From Tenacibaculum haliotis (GTDB lineage: Bacteria; Bacteroidota; Bacteroidia; Flavobacteriales; Flavobacteriaceae): a stretch of 64,000 bases of DNA. Position numbers and translations under genes: made by a program. The stretch's first letter is position 1. The number at the start of each line of letters is the position of its first letter. Shown in pieces: positions 8,901 through 17,973 of the stretch. A model generated the notes under the pieces. It made no database searches. It saw only the letters and a program-made list of their open reading frames with translations, and was not told the DNA's origin. The stretch covers positions 124,001 to 188,000 of the forward strand of contig NZ_JAOBTH010000028.1 of NCBI RefSeq assembly GCF_025215075.1. Reading direction: 5' to 3'.

Positions 8901-10631
8901 ATGATCAACTTAAGCTTGCTCGATTCTTCAATCATTATCGGATTCTTTATTCTCTCTTTACTTATAGGTCTTTGGGCTTCAAAATCCGCAGGAAAAAGTA
9001 GTGCAGAATTCTTTTTATCTGGCAGAAACATGCCGTGGTGGTTATTAGGTGTTTCAATGGTTGCAACTACATTTGCTGCCGATACTCCTGGATTAGTAAC
9101 CGAATTGGTTCGTAAAAACGGAGTTTCAGGAAACTGGGTTTGGTGGGCAATGTTACTTACTGGTATGCTTACCGTTTTTTTTTACGCAAAACTTTGGCGA
9201 AAATCTGGAATTAGTACCGATTTAGAATTTTACGAATTAAGGTACTCTGGTAAAATGGCAAGTTTTTTAAGAGGATTTAGAGCCATATACTTAGGGGTGA
9301 TTTTTAATATAATTACCATGGCTGGAGTTTGTTTAGCAGGTGCAAAAATCGCCAATATCTTATTAGGTATCTCACAAGGTGAAATGTTGTTATACTCATC
9401 TATCATTGTTGTTATTTATTCTTCTTTAGGTGGATTAAAAGGAGTGTTACTTACCGATTTTGTTCAGTTTATAATTGCAATGATTGGTTCGGTTTGGGCA
9501 ACTATTTACATTATAAATCTCCCAGAAATAAATGGATTATCTAATTTATTAAGTCACCCTAATGTGAGTGATAAATTAGCAATGTTACCTGATTTTTCTA
9601 ATACAGAATCTTTAATTACCTTATTTATAATTCCGTTTGCAGTACAATGGTGGAGTACTTGGTATCCTGGTGCAGAGCCTGGTGGTGGTGGTTATATAGC
9701 ACAACGAATGTTGGCTGCTAAAGATGAAAAAAATGCCACTTGGGCAACTTTGTTTTTCAATTTTGCACATTATGCGTTACGCCCTTGGCCATGGATTATT
9801 GTTGGATTAGCTTCTTTGGTTGTTTTTCCAAGTTTAGAAAGCATGAACCAAGCATTCCCAAGTTTATCTCCTGAAATGCAAGGACACGATGTTGGGTATG
9901 CTGCAATGATGACTTATTTACCTGCAGGATTATTAGGAATCGTATTAACATCCTTAATTGCTGCTTTTATGAGCACCATTTCAACTCAATTAAACTGGGG
10001 AAGCTCATATTTAGTAAACGATTTTTATAGCCGATTTATAAACAAAAGTGCTTCTGAAAAACAAAAAGTAGTAGTTGGTAGAATATCAACTGTTTTATTA
10101 ATGCTGCTTGCTGCCCTATTTTCTTTCTATTTACAATCAGCAAAAGACGTATTCGATTTATTATTACAAATCGGAGCAGGAACAGGATTACTATTTATTT
10201 TACGCTGGTTTTGGAGCAGAATAAACCCATATAGTGAAATTGCTGCAATGGCCATTTCATTTGTTATTGCTCTTTTCTTTTTTATCAACGGAAAAATGGA
10301 AAACCCTTTCTTCGAAATTGCAGGGTATTGGCAATTAATAATCGGAGTTGTAATTACAACTATCGGATGGGTTTCTGTAACTCTTTTAACACAACCTAGT
10401 AATGCTGAAACTATTAATAAGTTTGAAGCTTTAATTTTCGACGGAGAAGATAAATTTAAAAATATAGGTATAAAAATAGTAGGGTTTATTACAGGTACTA
10501 TTGGAGTATATAGTTTCTTATTTGCTACTGGTAATTGGATTTACGGCAAAACTTTGCTAGCTACTTGCTTATCGATATTAACCTTAATATGTGTTTATAT
10601 TTTACTTAAAATTTGGAAACGTATTTCTTAA
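8901..10631 (+). CDS. Sodium:solute symporter (SSS family)
   Basis: 576 aa integral membrane protein with about 13-14 hydrophobic segments. It begins with the short SSS leader LLDSSIIIGFFILSLLIGLWAS, then the FFLSGRNMPWWLLG segment and the family signature around PGAEPGGGGYIAQRMLAAK. SSS proteins couple sodium entry to import of sugars, amino acids or vitamins. The substrate is not readable. Its place beside susCD and a nagB fusion suggests an inner-membrane importer for an amino sugar released in the periplasm (inference). It follows the two-component pair on the same strand with a 118-nt leader, and ends in a 16-bp bidirectional terminator. Confidence 0.92.
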   Translation: MINLSLLDSSIIIGFFILSLLIGLWASKSAGKSSAEFFLSGRNMPWWLLGVSMVATTFAADTPGLVTELVRKNGVSGNWVWWAMLLTGMLTVFFYAKLWRKSGISTDLEFYELRYSGKMASFLRGFRAIYLGVIFNIITMAGVCLAGAKIANILLGISQGEMLLYSSIIVVIYSSLGGLKGVLLTDFVQFIIAMIGSVWATIYIINLPEINGLSNLLSHPNVSDKLAMLPDFSNTESLITLFIIPFAVQWWSTWYPGAEPGGGGYIAQRMLAAKDEKNATWATLFFNFAHYALRPWPWIIVGLASLVVFPSLESMNQAFPSLSPEMQGHDVGYAAMMTYLPAGLLGIVLTSLIAAFMSTISTQLNWGSSYLVNDFYSRFINKSASEKQKVVVGRISTVLLMLLAALFSFYLQSAKDVFDLLLQIGAGTGLLFILRWFWSRINPYSEIAAMAISFVIALFFFINGKMENPFFEIAGYWQLIIGVVITTIGWVSVTLLTQPSNAETINKFEALIFDGEDKFKNIGIKIVGFITGTIGVYSFLFATGNWIYGKTLLATCLSILTLICVYILLKIWKRIS

Positions 10632-10637
10632 AAAAGT

Positions 10638-10673
10638 AAAAACCCTTAAAATAAAATTATTTTAAGGGTTTTT
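10638..10673. terminator. Bidirectional terminator between symporter and TPR genes
   Basis: Perfect 16-bp stem (10638-10653 with 10658-10673) flanked by A and T runs, between converging genes. It serves both. Confidence 0.88.
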
Positions 10674-10674
10674 A

Positions 10675-12045
10675 TTAATTAATAGCTTTCCTATAACTCA
10701 ATAATATTTGTTGAATGTGTTTATTCTCATAAACCGAAGGATATAATTCTTTAATAATCGAATGATAATCATAGTCAATGGCTATTGCATTTCTTAAATG
10801 CGTTAAACTATAATCTTCTTTATCAAGAATCATAAATAAACCACACAAACGATATTCTATCTCGGCAAATTCTTTGTATATTTTTTTCGCTTTAATTACT
10901 ATTTTTAAAGCATCTTCAAAATCACCTAAAAACAATAATATATCTGCCAATGCGGTATATATTTCTATTTCCTGATCACCAAAGGCTACACAAGTGTAAA
11001 AAGCTTTTACAGCTTCTTCATAAAAGTTAAGCTTCAAGTTAATATCACCATATTTTTTCCAATAACGCGTATTGGTATCATCAATCTGTAGTGCCTTATT
11101 TACATAATACAATGCTTTTTGATAATTATCATCATTATAGCAAGCATTTGCGAGTAACATCCATGCTTTATCTAACAACGGATCTTCATGAACCGCCTTT
11201 TTATAAAAATGCATAGCAGTATGAATATTCTGTAATTTTTCATAACACTCTCCTACTCTTATATATGCAAACGCCGTAGGATCGTCTAATTCTAACGTAA
11301 TTAAATAGTTATTTATGGCTTCTTCATAACGATTCAGTTCCTCTAAAGTTTTGGCTTTTTCTAAATATCCACCAATAAAACTCTCGTCTATTAAAACTGA
11401 AAAATCGAAAGCTCTAAGTGCTTCCTTGTGCATACCTAATTCAGAATATTCTTTTCCTAATTGATGCCAAGCAACCTCGCAATACGGGTTATGATCTACA
11501 TACTTTTTTAAAAACTGTATTGCCTCTACATGTTTTTCTTGCATATCAAAACAATATACAATGTTGTACAAAGATGAGTAATCTTCATAATCAGCTTCTA
11601 CACATTTTTCAAAATTTAAACGTGCGTTTTCAAAATCATCCAAATACAAATACTCCATTCCTAACATCGACCAAATATCAGACGGATCTTCTATAAAACT
11701 CAAAGATTCTTTTAAAATTTTTATTGCTTCAATATGTTGTTTCTTTTTAGATAAAATCAACGCCTTTTGAATAAAAACTTCATCATTATAAGCATCAATA
11801 GCCTCAATCGCTTTTAGCATTCTACTTGCTTCCTTCAGTTCATCTTCAAAAATTAAAAGCTCAACCTTCATTAATTTTAACTGAATTGAAGAAGGATGCT
11901 GCTCTAAACCTAATCTCACCGCTTTTTTTGCCAATGAGTGTTTGGCAATACTTAAATAATGTTCAATAATAGTTTCAAACTCAACGGCGTCAAAAAAATA
12001 TACATCGTTGGTTTTCAACATAGATTCAAATTTCAATATCGACAT
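10675..12045 (-). CDS. Tetratricopeptide-repeat protein
   Basis: 456 aa made almost entirely of TPR-type helix pairs: about ten repeats, for example the units around AWHQLGKEYSELGMHKEALRA and AWMLLANACYNDDNYQKAL. No signal peptide or membrane segment, so cytoplasmic. TPR arrays act as protein-binding scaffolds; the partner is unknown. It is a single-gene unit ending in the shared terminator. Residues 1-30 (SILKFESMLKTNDVYFFDAVEF) are not a TPR and look conserved-domain-like. Confidence 0.88.
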   Translation of the reverse strand: MSILKFESMLKTNDVYFFDAVEFETIIEHYLSIAKHSLAKKAVRLGLEQHPSSIQLKLMKVELLIFEDELKEASRMLKAIEAIDAYNDEVFIQKALILSKKKQHIEAIKILKESLSFIEDPSDIWSMLGMEYLYLDDFENARLNFEKCVEADYEDYSSLYNIVYCFDMQEKHVEAIQFLKKYVDHNPYCEVAWHQLGKEYSELGMHKEALRAFDFSVLIDESFIGGYLEKAKTLEELNRYEEAINNYLITLELDDPTAFAYIRVGECYEKLQNIHTAMHFYKKAVHEDPLLDKAWMLLANACYNDDNYQKALYYVNKALQIDDTNTRYWKKYGDINLKLNFYEEAVKAFYTCVAFGDQEIEIYTALADILLFLGDFEDALKIVIKAKKIYKEFAEIEYRLCGLFMILDKEDYSLTHLRNAIAIDYDYHSIIKELYPSVYENKHIQQILLSYRKAIN

Positions 12046-12168
12046 AAGCTACATATTTGAATGTATATAAATTTACTACAAGAACAGTGCCTATTTACCT
12101 TTAACTCTTTTTGTTTTCAACAATTTAATTAACAATACCAAGCTCATTTTAGTTATTCAGTTTTCTTA

Positions 12169-12199
12169 TTTGAAAGAACAAATTATTTTTCTATATTTG
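12169..12199 (+). promoter_or_regulatory. Strong Bacteroidota promoter for the DUF2853 gene
   Basis: TTTG (12169-12172), 19-nt spacer, TATATTTG (12192-12199): both boxes match the primary-sigma consensus exactly. It leaves a leader of about 45 nt before the start at 12253, consistent with a highly expressed small protein. Confidence 0.8.
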
Positions 12200-12252
12200 G
12201 AAGGATTAAAGTTTTACAACAAAACTTACACCTAATTATAAATAAAAAAATC

Positions 12253-12594
12253 ATGAGTAAATTTGACGAAAAAGTAGCATTGTATAAGAAATTTATGGAT
12301 GATAGAAATCTTCCTTGCAATCTTGATTTATTAAAAGCGGTAACTAAAGGATTAGGACCTTCTATTTACAAAAAAGATGCTGAAACAGTATCTGGTACTG
12401 ACGCTAAGGAATTAGAAACAGTTAAGAAAAATTTCTTAATGAAAAAGTTAAGTTTAGCTGATAGTCCTGAATTAGACAAGGCTATTGATGGTGTAATGGA
12501 AAAAATAGGAAGATCTGAAAGAAACAAGTATCGTGCTGTAGTTTACTATATGTTAGCTCAAAAATTTGGCAAAGAGGCTGTTTACGGAATGTAA
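12253..12594 (+). CDS. DUF2853-family small protein
   Basis: 113 aa, soluble, lysine-rich and predicted all-helical. It starts SKFDEKVALYKKFMDD and ends KYRAVVYYMLAQKFGKE, which I recognise as the DUF2853 family; no function is established to my knowledge. It is a single-gene transcript with a consensus promoter 54 nt upstream and a strong terminator right after, so probably abundant. No enzymatic motif is visible. Confidence 0.8.
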   Translation: MSKFDEKVALYKKFMDDRNLPCNLDLLKAVTKGLGPSIYKKDAETVSGTDAKELETVKKNFLMKKLSLADSPELDKAIDGVMEKIGRSERNKYRAVVYYMLAQKFGKEAVYGM

Positions 12595-12613
12595 AAAATA
12601 CATTTTTTATAAA

Positions 12614-12649
12614 AAAAAGTCCTGTATTGATTTTAATACAGGACTTTTT
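12614..12649 (+). terminator. Terminator of the DUF2853 gene
   Basis: Perfect 15-bp stem (12614-12628 with 12635-12649), 6-nt loop, ending in a T run. Confidence 0.9.
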
Positions 12650-12681
12650 CTATTTTAGCCATCAACAAACAAACTATAATT

Positions 12682-14106
12682 ATGTCGCAGTTTATTAGTG
12701 TTTTTGACATGCTTAAAATTGGTGTTGGCCCTTCTAGCTCACACACTTTAGGCCCTTGGAGAGCCGCTCAGCAATGGATTGAAAAGTTAAAAAAAACGCA
12801 GGTTTTTAATACCGTTGATGGGATTAAAATAGATTTATATGGTTCTTTATCCTTAACAGGAAAAGGACACGCAACCGACTTAGCTGTTTTATTAGGTTTA
12901 AGCGGTACAGATCCAGAATATATTCCTGTAGATGACATAGATGCCATTATCAATAAAATAAAAGAAACAACTACTTTACATTTAAATGCCGAAAAACAAA
13001 TTGTTTTCTCTATTGAAAATGTTGTTTTTAATAAAGATTTTTTACCATTTCATTCTAACGGATTAACTTTTAAAGCGTTTTCTAAAGGTAAAGAAATCTC
13101 TAGTGAAACTTATTATTCTATCGGTGGAGGATTTGTCATTCAAGAAGAAATAACAACACCTTCAGATACTGAAATAAATAAAAAAAACTTTCCATACCCA
13201 ATAAATAGGGCAAACGAATTAGAAGCATATTGCGATAAAGAACAAAAAAATATTTCTGATATTGTTTATCAAAATGAATTAGTTTTAAAATCTTCGGATG
13301 AAATAGATGCTGAACTAAAACGCGTTTGGGAAACCATGCTAGAATGCATGTATATTGGTTGTCATACAGAAGGTATTTTACCTGGTGGATTAAACGTAAA
13401 ACGTAGAGCATATGGCACTCATACGAAACTAATTAAAGATGCAGCATACTCCAACGAACAAGAATGGATTACTGCCATTAGAAGTACCGAAGTAAAGTTT
13501 CGTGAAATTTTAAAATGGGTAAGTTGTTTGGCTTTATCTGTAAATGAAGTAAATGCTGCCTTGGGTAGAGTTGTAACAGCACCTACAAACGGAAGTGCAG
13601 GTGTTATTCCTGCTGTTTTAATGTATTATTTAGTTATAGAAAACCACGAAGCTGATTTTGAACATATTAAAAAATTCTTATTAGTAGCTGGCGAAATCGG
13701 AAGTATCTTTAAAAAGAACGCAACAATATCTGCCGCAATGGGTGGATGTCAGGCAGAAATTGGTGTTTCATCTGCAATGGCTGCAGGTGCTCTTACCGAA
13801 CTTTTGGGTGGAAGCCCTGGGCAATGTTTAGTTGCTGCCGAAATAGCCATGGAACACCACTTAGGTTTAACTTGTGACCCTATTGGTGGTTTAGTTCAAA
13901 TACCATGTATTGAACGTAATGCAATGGGAGCAATTAAAGCTATTAATGCTGCTGAATTAGCTTTAGAAACAAATCCAAAAGAGTCTTTAGTTCCTTTAGA
14001 CAAAGTGATTGATACCATGTGGGAAACTGCAAAAGATATGCACAAAAACTATAAAGAAACCTCTGAAGGTGGTTTAGCAATTACTGTTGGTTTAGCTGCT
14101 TGTTAA
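12682..14106 (+). CDS. sdaA: L-serine ammonia-lyase, iron-sulfur-dependent, single-chain type
   Basis: 474 aa. Deaminates L-serine to pyruvate using a 4Fe-4S cluster. The beta domain lies at the N-terminus (SVFDMLKIGVGPSSSHTLGPW, residues 5-25) and the catalytic alpha domain at about 190-474. Cluster ligands are visible as C356 (AAMGGC), C398 (LGLTCDP) and C409 (QIPC). Their 42- and 11-residue spacing is what I recall for the structurally studied Legionella enzyme. The last residue is C474, matching the tail cysteine that caps the unique iron in that enzyme. The start follows the DUF2853 terminator by only 32 nt. Converges with the SanA-like gene with one base between stops. Confidence 0.96.
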   Translation: MSQFISVFDMLKIGVGPSSSHTLGPWRAAQQWIEKLKKTQVFNTVDGIKIDLYGSLSLTGKGHATDLAVLLGLSGTDPEYIPVDDIDAIINKIKETTTLHLNAEKQIVFSIENVVFNKDFLPFHSNGLTFKAFSKGKEISSETYYSIGGGFVIQEEITTPSDTEINKKNFPYPINRANELEAYCDKEQKNISDIVYQNELVLKSSDEIDAELKRVWETMLECMYIGCHTEGILPGGLNVKRRAYGTHTKLIKDAAYSNEQEWITAIRSTEVKFREILKWVSCLALSVNEVNAALGRVVTAPTNGSAGVIPAVLMYYLVIENHEADFEHIKKFLLVAGEIGSIFKKNATISAAMGGCQAEIGVSSAMAAGALTELLGGSPGQCLVAAEIAMEHHLGLTCDPIGGLVQIPCIERNAMGAIKAINAAELALETNPKESLVPLDKVIDTMWETAKDMHKNYKETSEGGLAITVGLAAC

Positions 14107-14107
14107 G

Positions 14108-14752
14108 CTACTTTATCTCAATTTGCTTTCCTAAAAATTTAGGTTTAACATTAAATAAAATATCTACAAATACTTTTACTCGGGCTAAATATTCTCTTAA
14201 TTGAACTTTTAGCCCGTATTTACGAGAAACACCTTTAGCGTTAAAACCAACCGCATTAATCCCAAAATGATTTGCTAGATAAATAGCTCTTTCATTATGA
14301 AATTTTTGAGAGATAATAGTAACATTCGTTTGCCCAAATATTTCTTTTACTCTTACTACAGAATCTAATGTTCGAAAACCTGCATAATCTAAGAAAATTC
14401 TACTCGCGGGAATACCTGCTTTTATCAAATCATTTTTAAAACTAGTTGGTTCATCATATTTTTCAGAGCTATTATCACCACTTACAATAATAAAAGAAAC
14501 CTTACTTGATTTATATAAAGATACTGCTGCATCTACTCTATACTTATAATATAAATTAACACGTCCGTTGGCTAAATATTTTACTGTACCTAAAACAAGT
14601 CCCACCTTATTAACAGAAACATTATTTACATTAGTATATAATTTATCTTTAGCCGCTTTTTTAACTAAAAAATTACAAGCATAAATTACAATTAATAAAA
14701 AAAGTCCTAATAAAAACAATCTTTTTGTATATTTAATAATAGTGCTTTTCAT
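14108..14752 (-). CDS. SanA/YdcF-like membrane-anchored DUF218 protein
   Basis: 214 aa with one N-terminal membrane segment (about 11-30) and a DUF218 domain outside: VLGTVKYLANGRVNLYYKYR, an IIVSGDN strand, DYAGFRTLDS, and IISQKFHNERAI. Family members (E. coli SanA, YdcF) face the periplasm and influence envelope permeability; the enzymatic role is unclear. Its start codon abuts the yaaA stop, so they share an mRNA. The shorter SanA-type domain fits better than the longer YdcF. Confidence 0.85.
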   Translation of the reverse strand: MKSTIIKYTKRLFLLGLFLLIVIYACNFLVKKAAKDKLYTNVNNVSVNKVGLVLGTVKYLANGRVNLYYKYRVDAAVSLYKSSKVSFIIVSGDNSSEKYDEPTSFKNDLIKAGIPASRIFLDYAGFRTLDSVVRVKEIFGQTNVTIISQKFHNERAIYLANHFGINAVGFNAKGVSRKYGLKVQLREYLARVKVFVDILFNVKPKFLGKQIEIK

Positions 14753-15511
14753 TTACCTAGTAAAAAATAATTCTGTATCAGTAGACATTTCTTCAGAAAA
14801 TCTGTAATTATCAACGTTAAACCCTTTTAATTCTGCTATTGTTTTAACATCATTTTCAATAATATAACGCACCATTAAACCGCGTGCTTTTTTAGCAAAA
14901 GTCATAATCGTTTTATATTCTCCGTTTTTTAAATCTTTAAAGACAGGGGTAATCATTGGTACTTTTAAAATTTGCTTTGGCAATGCTTTAAAATACTCTG
15001 TACTTGCTAAATTAATTAACAACTCGTTGTCTTCTAATTCATCATTTAAAGAATTTGCTAAATCATTGCTCCAAAATTTATATAGGTTCTCTGTTCTTCC
15101 TACTTTTAATTTCGTTCCCATTTCTAAACGGTACGGCTGAATTAAATCCAATGGTTTTAGCAATCCATACAATCCTGATAAAATTCGGAGTTTATCTTGT
15201 AAAGCAGGTAATTTATCTTCTGAAAGTGTCATTACATCAATTCCTCTAAAAACTTCACCTGTAAAAGAAAAAATGGCTTGTTTTGAATTCCCGATCTCAA
15301 ACGGAGTTTGCCAATCTTGATTTCTATCATAATTTAAACTTGCCAAATCATCAGAAATTTTCATTAAATCACTTAACTTTTTTCTAGAAAGTGTTTTTAA
15401 TTTTTTATTCAATTTTGTTGATTGCTCTAAAAATCGTGGCTGAGTATATAAATTGGTATTTGCTTTGGTTTCAAAATCTAATGACTTTGCTGGAGATATA
15501 ATAATTTTCAT
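14753..15511 (-). CDS. yaaA: Peroxide stress protein YaaA (DUF328)
   Basis: 252 aa, the family's usual length. N-terminal KIIISPAKSLDF and the FTGEVFRGIDV, LSGLYGLLKPLDLIQPYRLEMGT (interrupted here for brevity) and FAKKARGLMVRYII blocks are diagnostic. YaaA lowers free iron and limits oxidative DNA damage in E. coli; its fold binds DNA. First gene of a two-gene unit with the SanA-like gene. Confidence 0.95.
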   Translation of the reverse strand: MKIIISPAKSLDFETKANTNLYTQPRFLEQSTKLNKKLKTLSRKKLSDLMKISDDLASLNYDRNQDWQTPFEIGNSKQAIFSFTGEVFRGIDVMTLSEDKLPALQDKLRILSGLYGLLKPLDLIQPYRLEMGTKLKVGRTENLYKFWSNDLANSLNDELEDNELLINLASTEYFKALPKQILKVPMITPVFKDLKNGEYKTIMTFAKKARGLMVRYIIENDVKTIAELKGFNVDNYRFSEEMSTDTELFFTR

Positions 15512-15610
15512 TCAACTAATATTTAATGTAAAAATAGCAAGCTATTTTAAAATATGTGTTTATAGTTAGTATTTTAAATCAATCGTGTTATCAAAAAAAA
15601 TAATAGCTTC

Positions 15611-16387
15611 TTAAATTATTAATCCATCATAAGCTAAAAACACATTTTCGGGCAATTCTTTTTCAACTTCTTCATGTAAACCTAGCAATTCGCTTATATG
15701 AGTTAAATATGCTTTCTTCGGATTTAATGCTGCAATAAAAGCTAAAGCTTCCTCTAAATTAAAATGAGTTGCATGTGCTTCTTTTCTTAATCCGGTTACA
15801 ATTAGTATATCTAGGTTAGATAATTTCTTCTTTTCTTCTGCGGATATTGTTTTGATATCTGTAAGATAAGCAACATCGTTAAAGCGATATCCTAAAATTG
15901 GTAATCGTCCGTGCAGTACTTCAATTGGGATAACTTTTACATCCTCTAAAAAAAAACTGTTTTGATGAGATATTACATTCGGGGCTACTTTTGGCGCACT
16001 AGGATACCTGTTTTCTGTAGCAAAAATATAATCATACCTTCTCTTAAGAACTTCTAAAACTCTTTCTGACGTATAAATAGGCACTGCTCCCATCTGAAAA
16101 CAATACGGTCTTATTTCATCTAAACCTGCAATATGATCGGCATGTTCATGAGTAAATAAAATTCCGTTTATCGATTCCACATTTTCACGTATCATTTGCT
16201 GACGAAAATCAGGACCGCAATCAATTACATAGTTAATAGCATCCCAAGAAATCACTATTGAAGAGCGCAATCGCTTATCTCGTGAGTCTTTAGATAGTGC
16301 TACAGGGTGTTTACTCGTAATCATTGGCACTCCTGTTGAAGTTCCTGTTCCTAAAAAAGTGACTTTTAATTGCTTTTTTTCTTTCAT
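15611..16387 (-). CDS. PhnP-like metallo-beta-lactamase-fold hydrolase
   Basis: 258 aa from the ATG at 16387. An upstream in-frame GTG at 16396 overlaps an apparent -7 promoter element and is unlikely. Motifs: TFLGTGTSTGVP near the N-terminus, the zinc-binding THEHADH motif, a later LTDIKTI aspartate strand and THISELLGLH. This layout matches PhnP-type phosphodiesterases (cyclic ribose phosphates or short nucleotides) rather than beta-lactamases. Cytoplasmic; true substrate unknown. Divergent from the conserved 480-aa protein. Confidence 0.88.
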   Translation of the reverse strand: MKEKKQLKVTFLGTGTSTGVPMITSKHPVALSKDSRDKRLRSSIVISWDAINYVIDCGPDFRQQMIRENVESINGILFTHEHADHIAGLDEIRPYCFQMGAVPIYTSERVLEVLKRRYDYIFATENRYPSAPKVAPNVISHQNSFFLEDVKVIPIEVLHGRLPILGYRFNDVAYLTDIKTISAEEKKKLSNLDILIVTGLRKEAHATHFNLEEALAFIAALNPKKAYLTHISELLGLHEEVEKELPENVFLAYDGLII

Positions 16388-16395
16388 TGTTAACA

Positions 16396-16403
16396 CAAAA
16401 ATA
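16396..16403 (-). promoter_or_regulatory. -7 element for the PhnP-like gene
   Basis: On the minus strand this reads TATTTTTG, an exact TAnnTTTG match ending 9 nt before the ATG at 16387, so the transcript would have a very short leader. It argues against the GTG start at 16396. Confidence 0.45.
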
Positions 16404-16436
16404 CGACAAAAATTGCCTGATAGTTCCTATTTTCAG

Positions 16437-16444
16437 TACATTTG
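16437..16444 (+). promoter_or_regulatory. -7 element for the 480-aa conserved protein
   Basis: TACATTTG is an exact -7 consensus match, with ATTG at 16412-16415 about 21 nt upstream. It lies 24 nt before the ATG at 16469 and overlaps the alternative TTG start at 16442, which makes the ATG the better start. Confidence 0.5.
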
Positions 16445-16468
16445 TTATCCCTAATAAAAAATAACAAA

Positions 16469-17911
16469 ATGGCAATTACGCTTAAAGGAGATCAGAAAAT
16501 AAGTACTGTACCTACAACTGACAGTAAAGCTTTAAAAATCAACTTAAATGCCCATATTTATGGAACATTTGCTGAAATTGGAGCCGGTCAAGAAACTGTT
16601 CGTAATTTTTTTAGAGCTGGTGGTGCTTCGGGTACAATTGCAAAAGCAATGAGTGCTTATGATAAAGACTTCTCTGATGCCATTTATGGAGTTGAAAACG
16701 ACAATCGTTATGTTACAGAAAAACGATTAAAAAAGATGTTAAGACACGAAATGGACTTAATTGAAGAACGTCTTGATCGTCAAAAACATCCTGAAAAGTT
16801 ATTTTTTAGTTATGCAAACACCGTTGCAACCATTAACTTTTCTAAAAAGTTTAAAGGGCATGGTTGGGTTGGAATTCGTTTTCAGTTAGATCCACTTGAG
16901 GACTACAATGAAATTATTTTACACCTTCGTTTTAAAGAAACCGATGCACGCCAACAACAAGAAACTTTAGGGGTTTTAGGTGTTAACTTGGTTTATGGTG
17001 CATACTATTTAAATGATAATCCGAAGGAGTTATTAAAGTCATTTTATGATAATATTGACAGCGATCGTTTAGAAATTGACATGATTAATTTTTCTGGCCC
17101 TCGATTTATGTATGTTGATAATCGACTAATGAGTTTACAGTTAGTTAAAAATGGCATGACAAATGCCGTAATGTTCGGCCCTGATGGAAATAACTTATTA
17201 CCCGCTCAAGTACTTTATAAAAAGAATATTTTAGCGCTTCGCGGAAGTTATCGCCCTGTTACGAAAGTAAATATGGATATGTTCGAGCGCTCGAAAGAAC
17301 TATTTTTAGCAGAAAAGAAAGTTAATCCAGAAAAAACACAAGTTATTTTTGAAATCACCTTAAGTAACCTTCGTGCCGAAGGTGAAATTAATGAACGTGA
17401 TTTCTTAGACAGAGCAGAATTACTTTGTGCACTCGGACAGAATGTAATGATTACCAACTATCAAGAATATTTTAGATTGGTAGATTACTTTAGTGAATTT
17501 ACTAAAGAAAGAATGGGATTAGCTATGGGAGTTAATAATCTTATTCAAATTTTTGATGAAAAATATTACCGTGATTTAAGTGGTGGTATTTTAGAAGCTT
17601 TTGGTAAACTTTTTTATCGCGATTTAAAAGTATACATGTACCCTTATAAAGACGAACAAACTGATGAGTTTATTACTAGCGAAAACTTAAAGGTACATCC
17701 TAGAATGAAAGAACTCTACAAGTTCTTTAAAAACAATGGTAGACTTATTGACATTAAAGATATTGATGAGAAAAGTTTACATATATTTTCTCGTAAGGTT
17801 TTAAAGATGATTAAAAACAACGAAGAAGGTTGGGAAAAAATGCTTCCAGAAGGTGTTTCAGAAACCATTAAAGAAAAACGTTTATTTGGTTGCTCTAGAA
17901 AACGAGTTTAA
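16469..17911 (+). CDS. Conserved Bacteroidota protein of unknown function (480 aa)
   Basis: 480 aa from the ATG at 16469. It starts MAITLKGDQKISTVPTTDSK, followed by the highly conserved-looking block HIYGTFAEIGAGQETVRNFF and GGASGTIAKAMSAYDKDF. I recall close homologues across Bacteroidota and some cyanobacteria carrying inconsistent legacy names (nicotinate-nucleotide adenylyltransferase, TonB-related). I see neither the HxGH nucleotidyltransferase motif nor a TonB feature, so I do not adopt them. No signal peptide or membrane segment; soluble and charged. The block MFGPDGNNLLPA and the C-terminal VHPRMKELYKFFKNNG also look family-specific. Single gene with its own consensus -7 element. Confidence 0.85.
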   Translation: MAITLKGDQKISTVPTTDSKALKINLNAHIYGTFAEIGAGQETVRNFFRAGGASGTIAKAMSAYDKDFSDAIYGVENDNRYVTEKRLKKMLRHEMDLIEERLDRQKHPEKLFFSYANTVATINFSKKFKGHGWVGIRFQLDPLEDYNEIILHLRFKETDARQQQETLGVLGVNLVYGAYYLNDNPKELLKSFYDNIDSDRLEIDMINFSGPRFMYVDNRLMSLQLVKNGMTNAVMFGPDGNNLLPAQVLYKKNILALRGSYRPVTKVNMDMFERSKELFLAEKKVNPEKTQVIFEITLSNLRAEGEINERDFLDRAELLCALGQNVMITNYQEYFRLVDYFSEFTKERMGLAMGVNNLIQIFDEKYYRDLSGGILEAFGKLFYRDLKVYMYPYKDEQTDEFITSENLKVHPRMKELYKFFKNNGRLIDIKDIDEKSLHIFSRKVLKMIKNNEEGWEKMLPEGVSETIKEKRLFGCSRKRV

Positions 17912-17930
17912 ATAATTTGGTTTCATTTTA

Positions 17931-17956
17931 AACCTTTTACTATCTTTAAAGTCTAA
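17931..17956 (+). promoter_or_regulatory. Probable ECF-sigma promoter of the sigma gene
   Basis: AACCTTTTAC starting at 17931, six variable bases, then TAAAGTCTAA with GTC at 17951. The same 10 + 8 matching bases at the same spacing recur at 18519. The layout suits an ECF -35 (AACC) and -10 (GTC) pair, suggesting autoregulation. About 18 nt remain to the TTG start. Confidence 0.6.
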
Positions 17957-17973
17957 CAGCTAAACAACATTAG

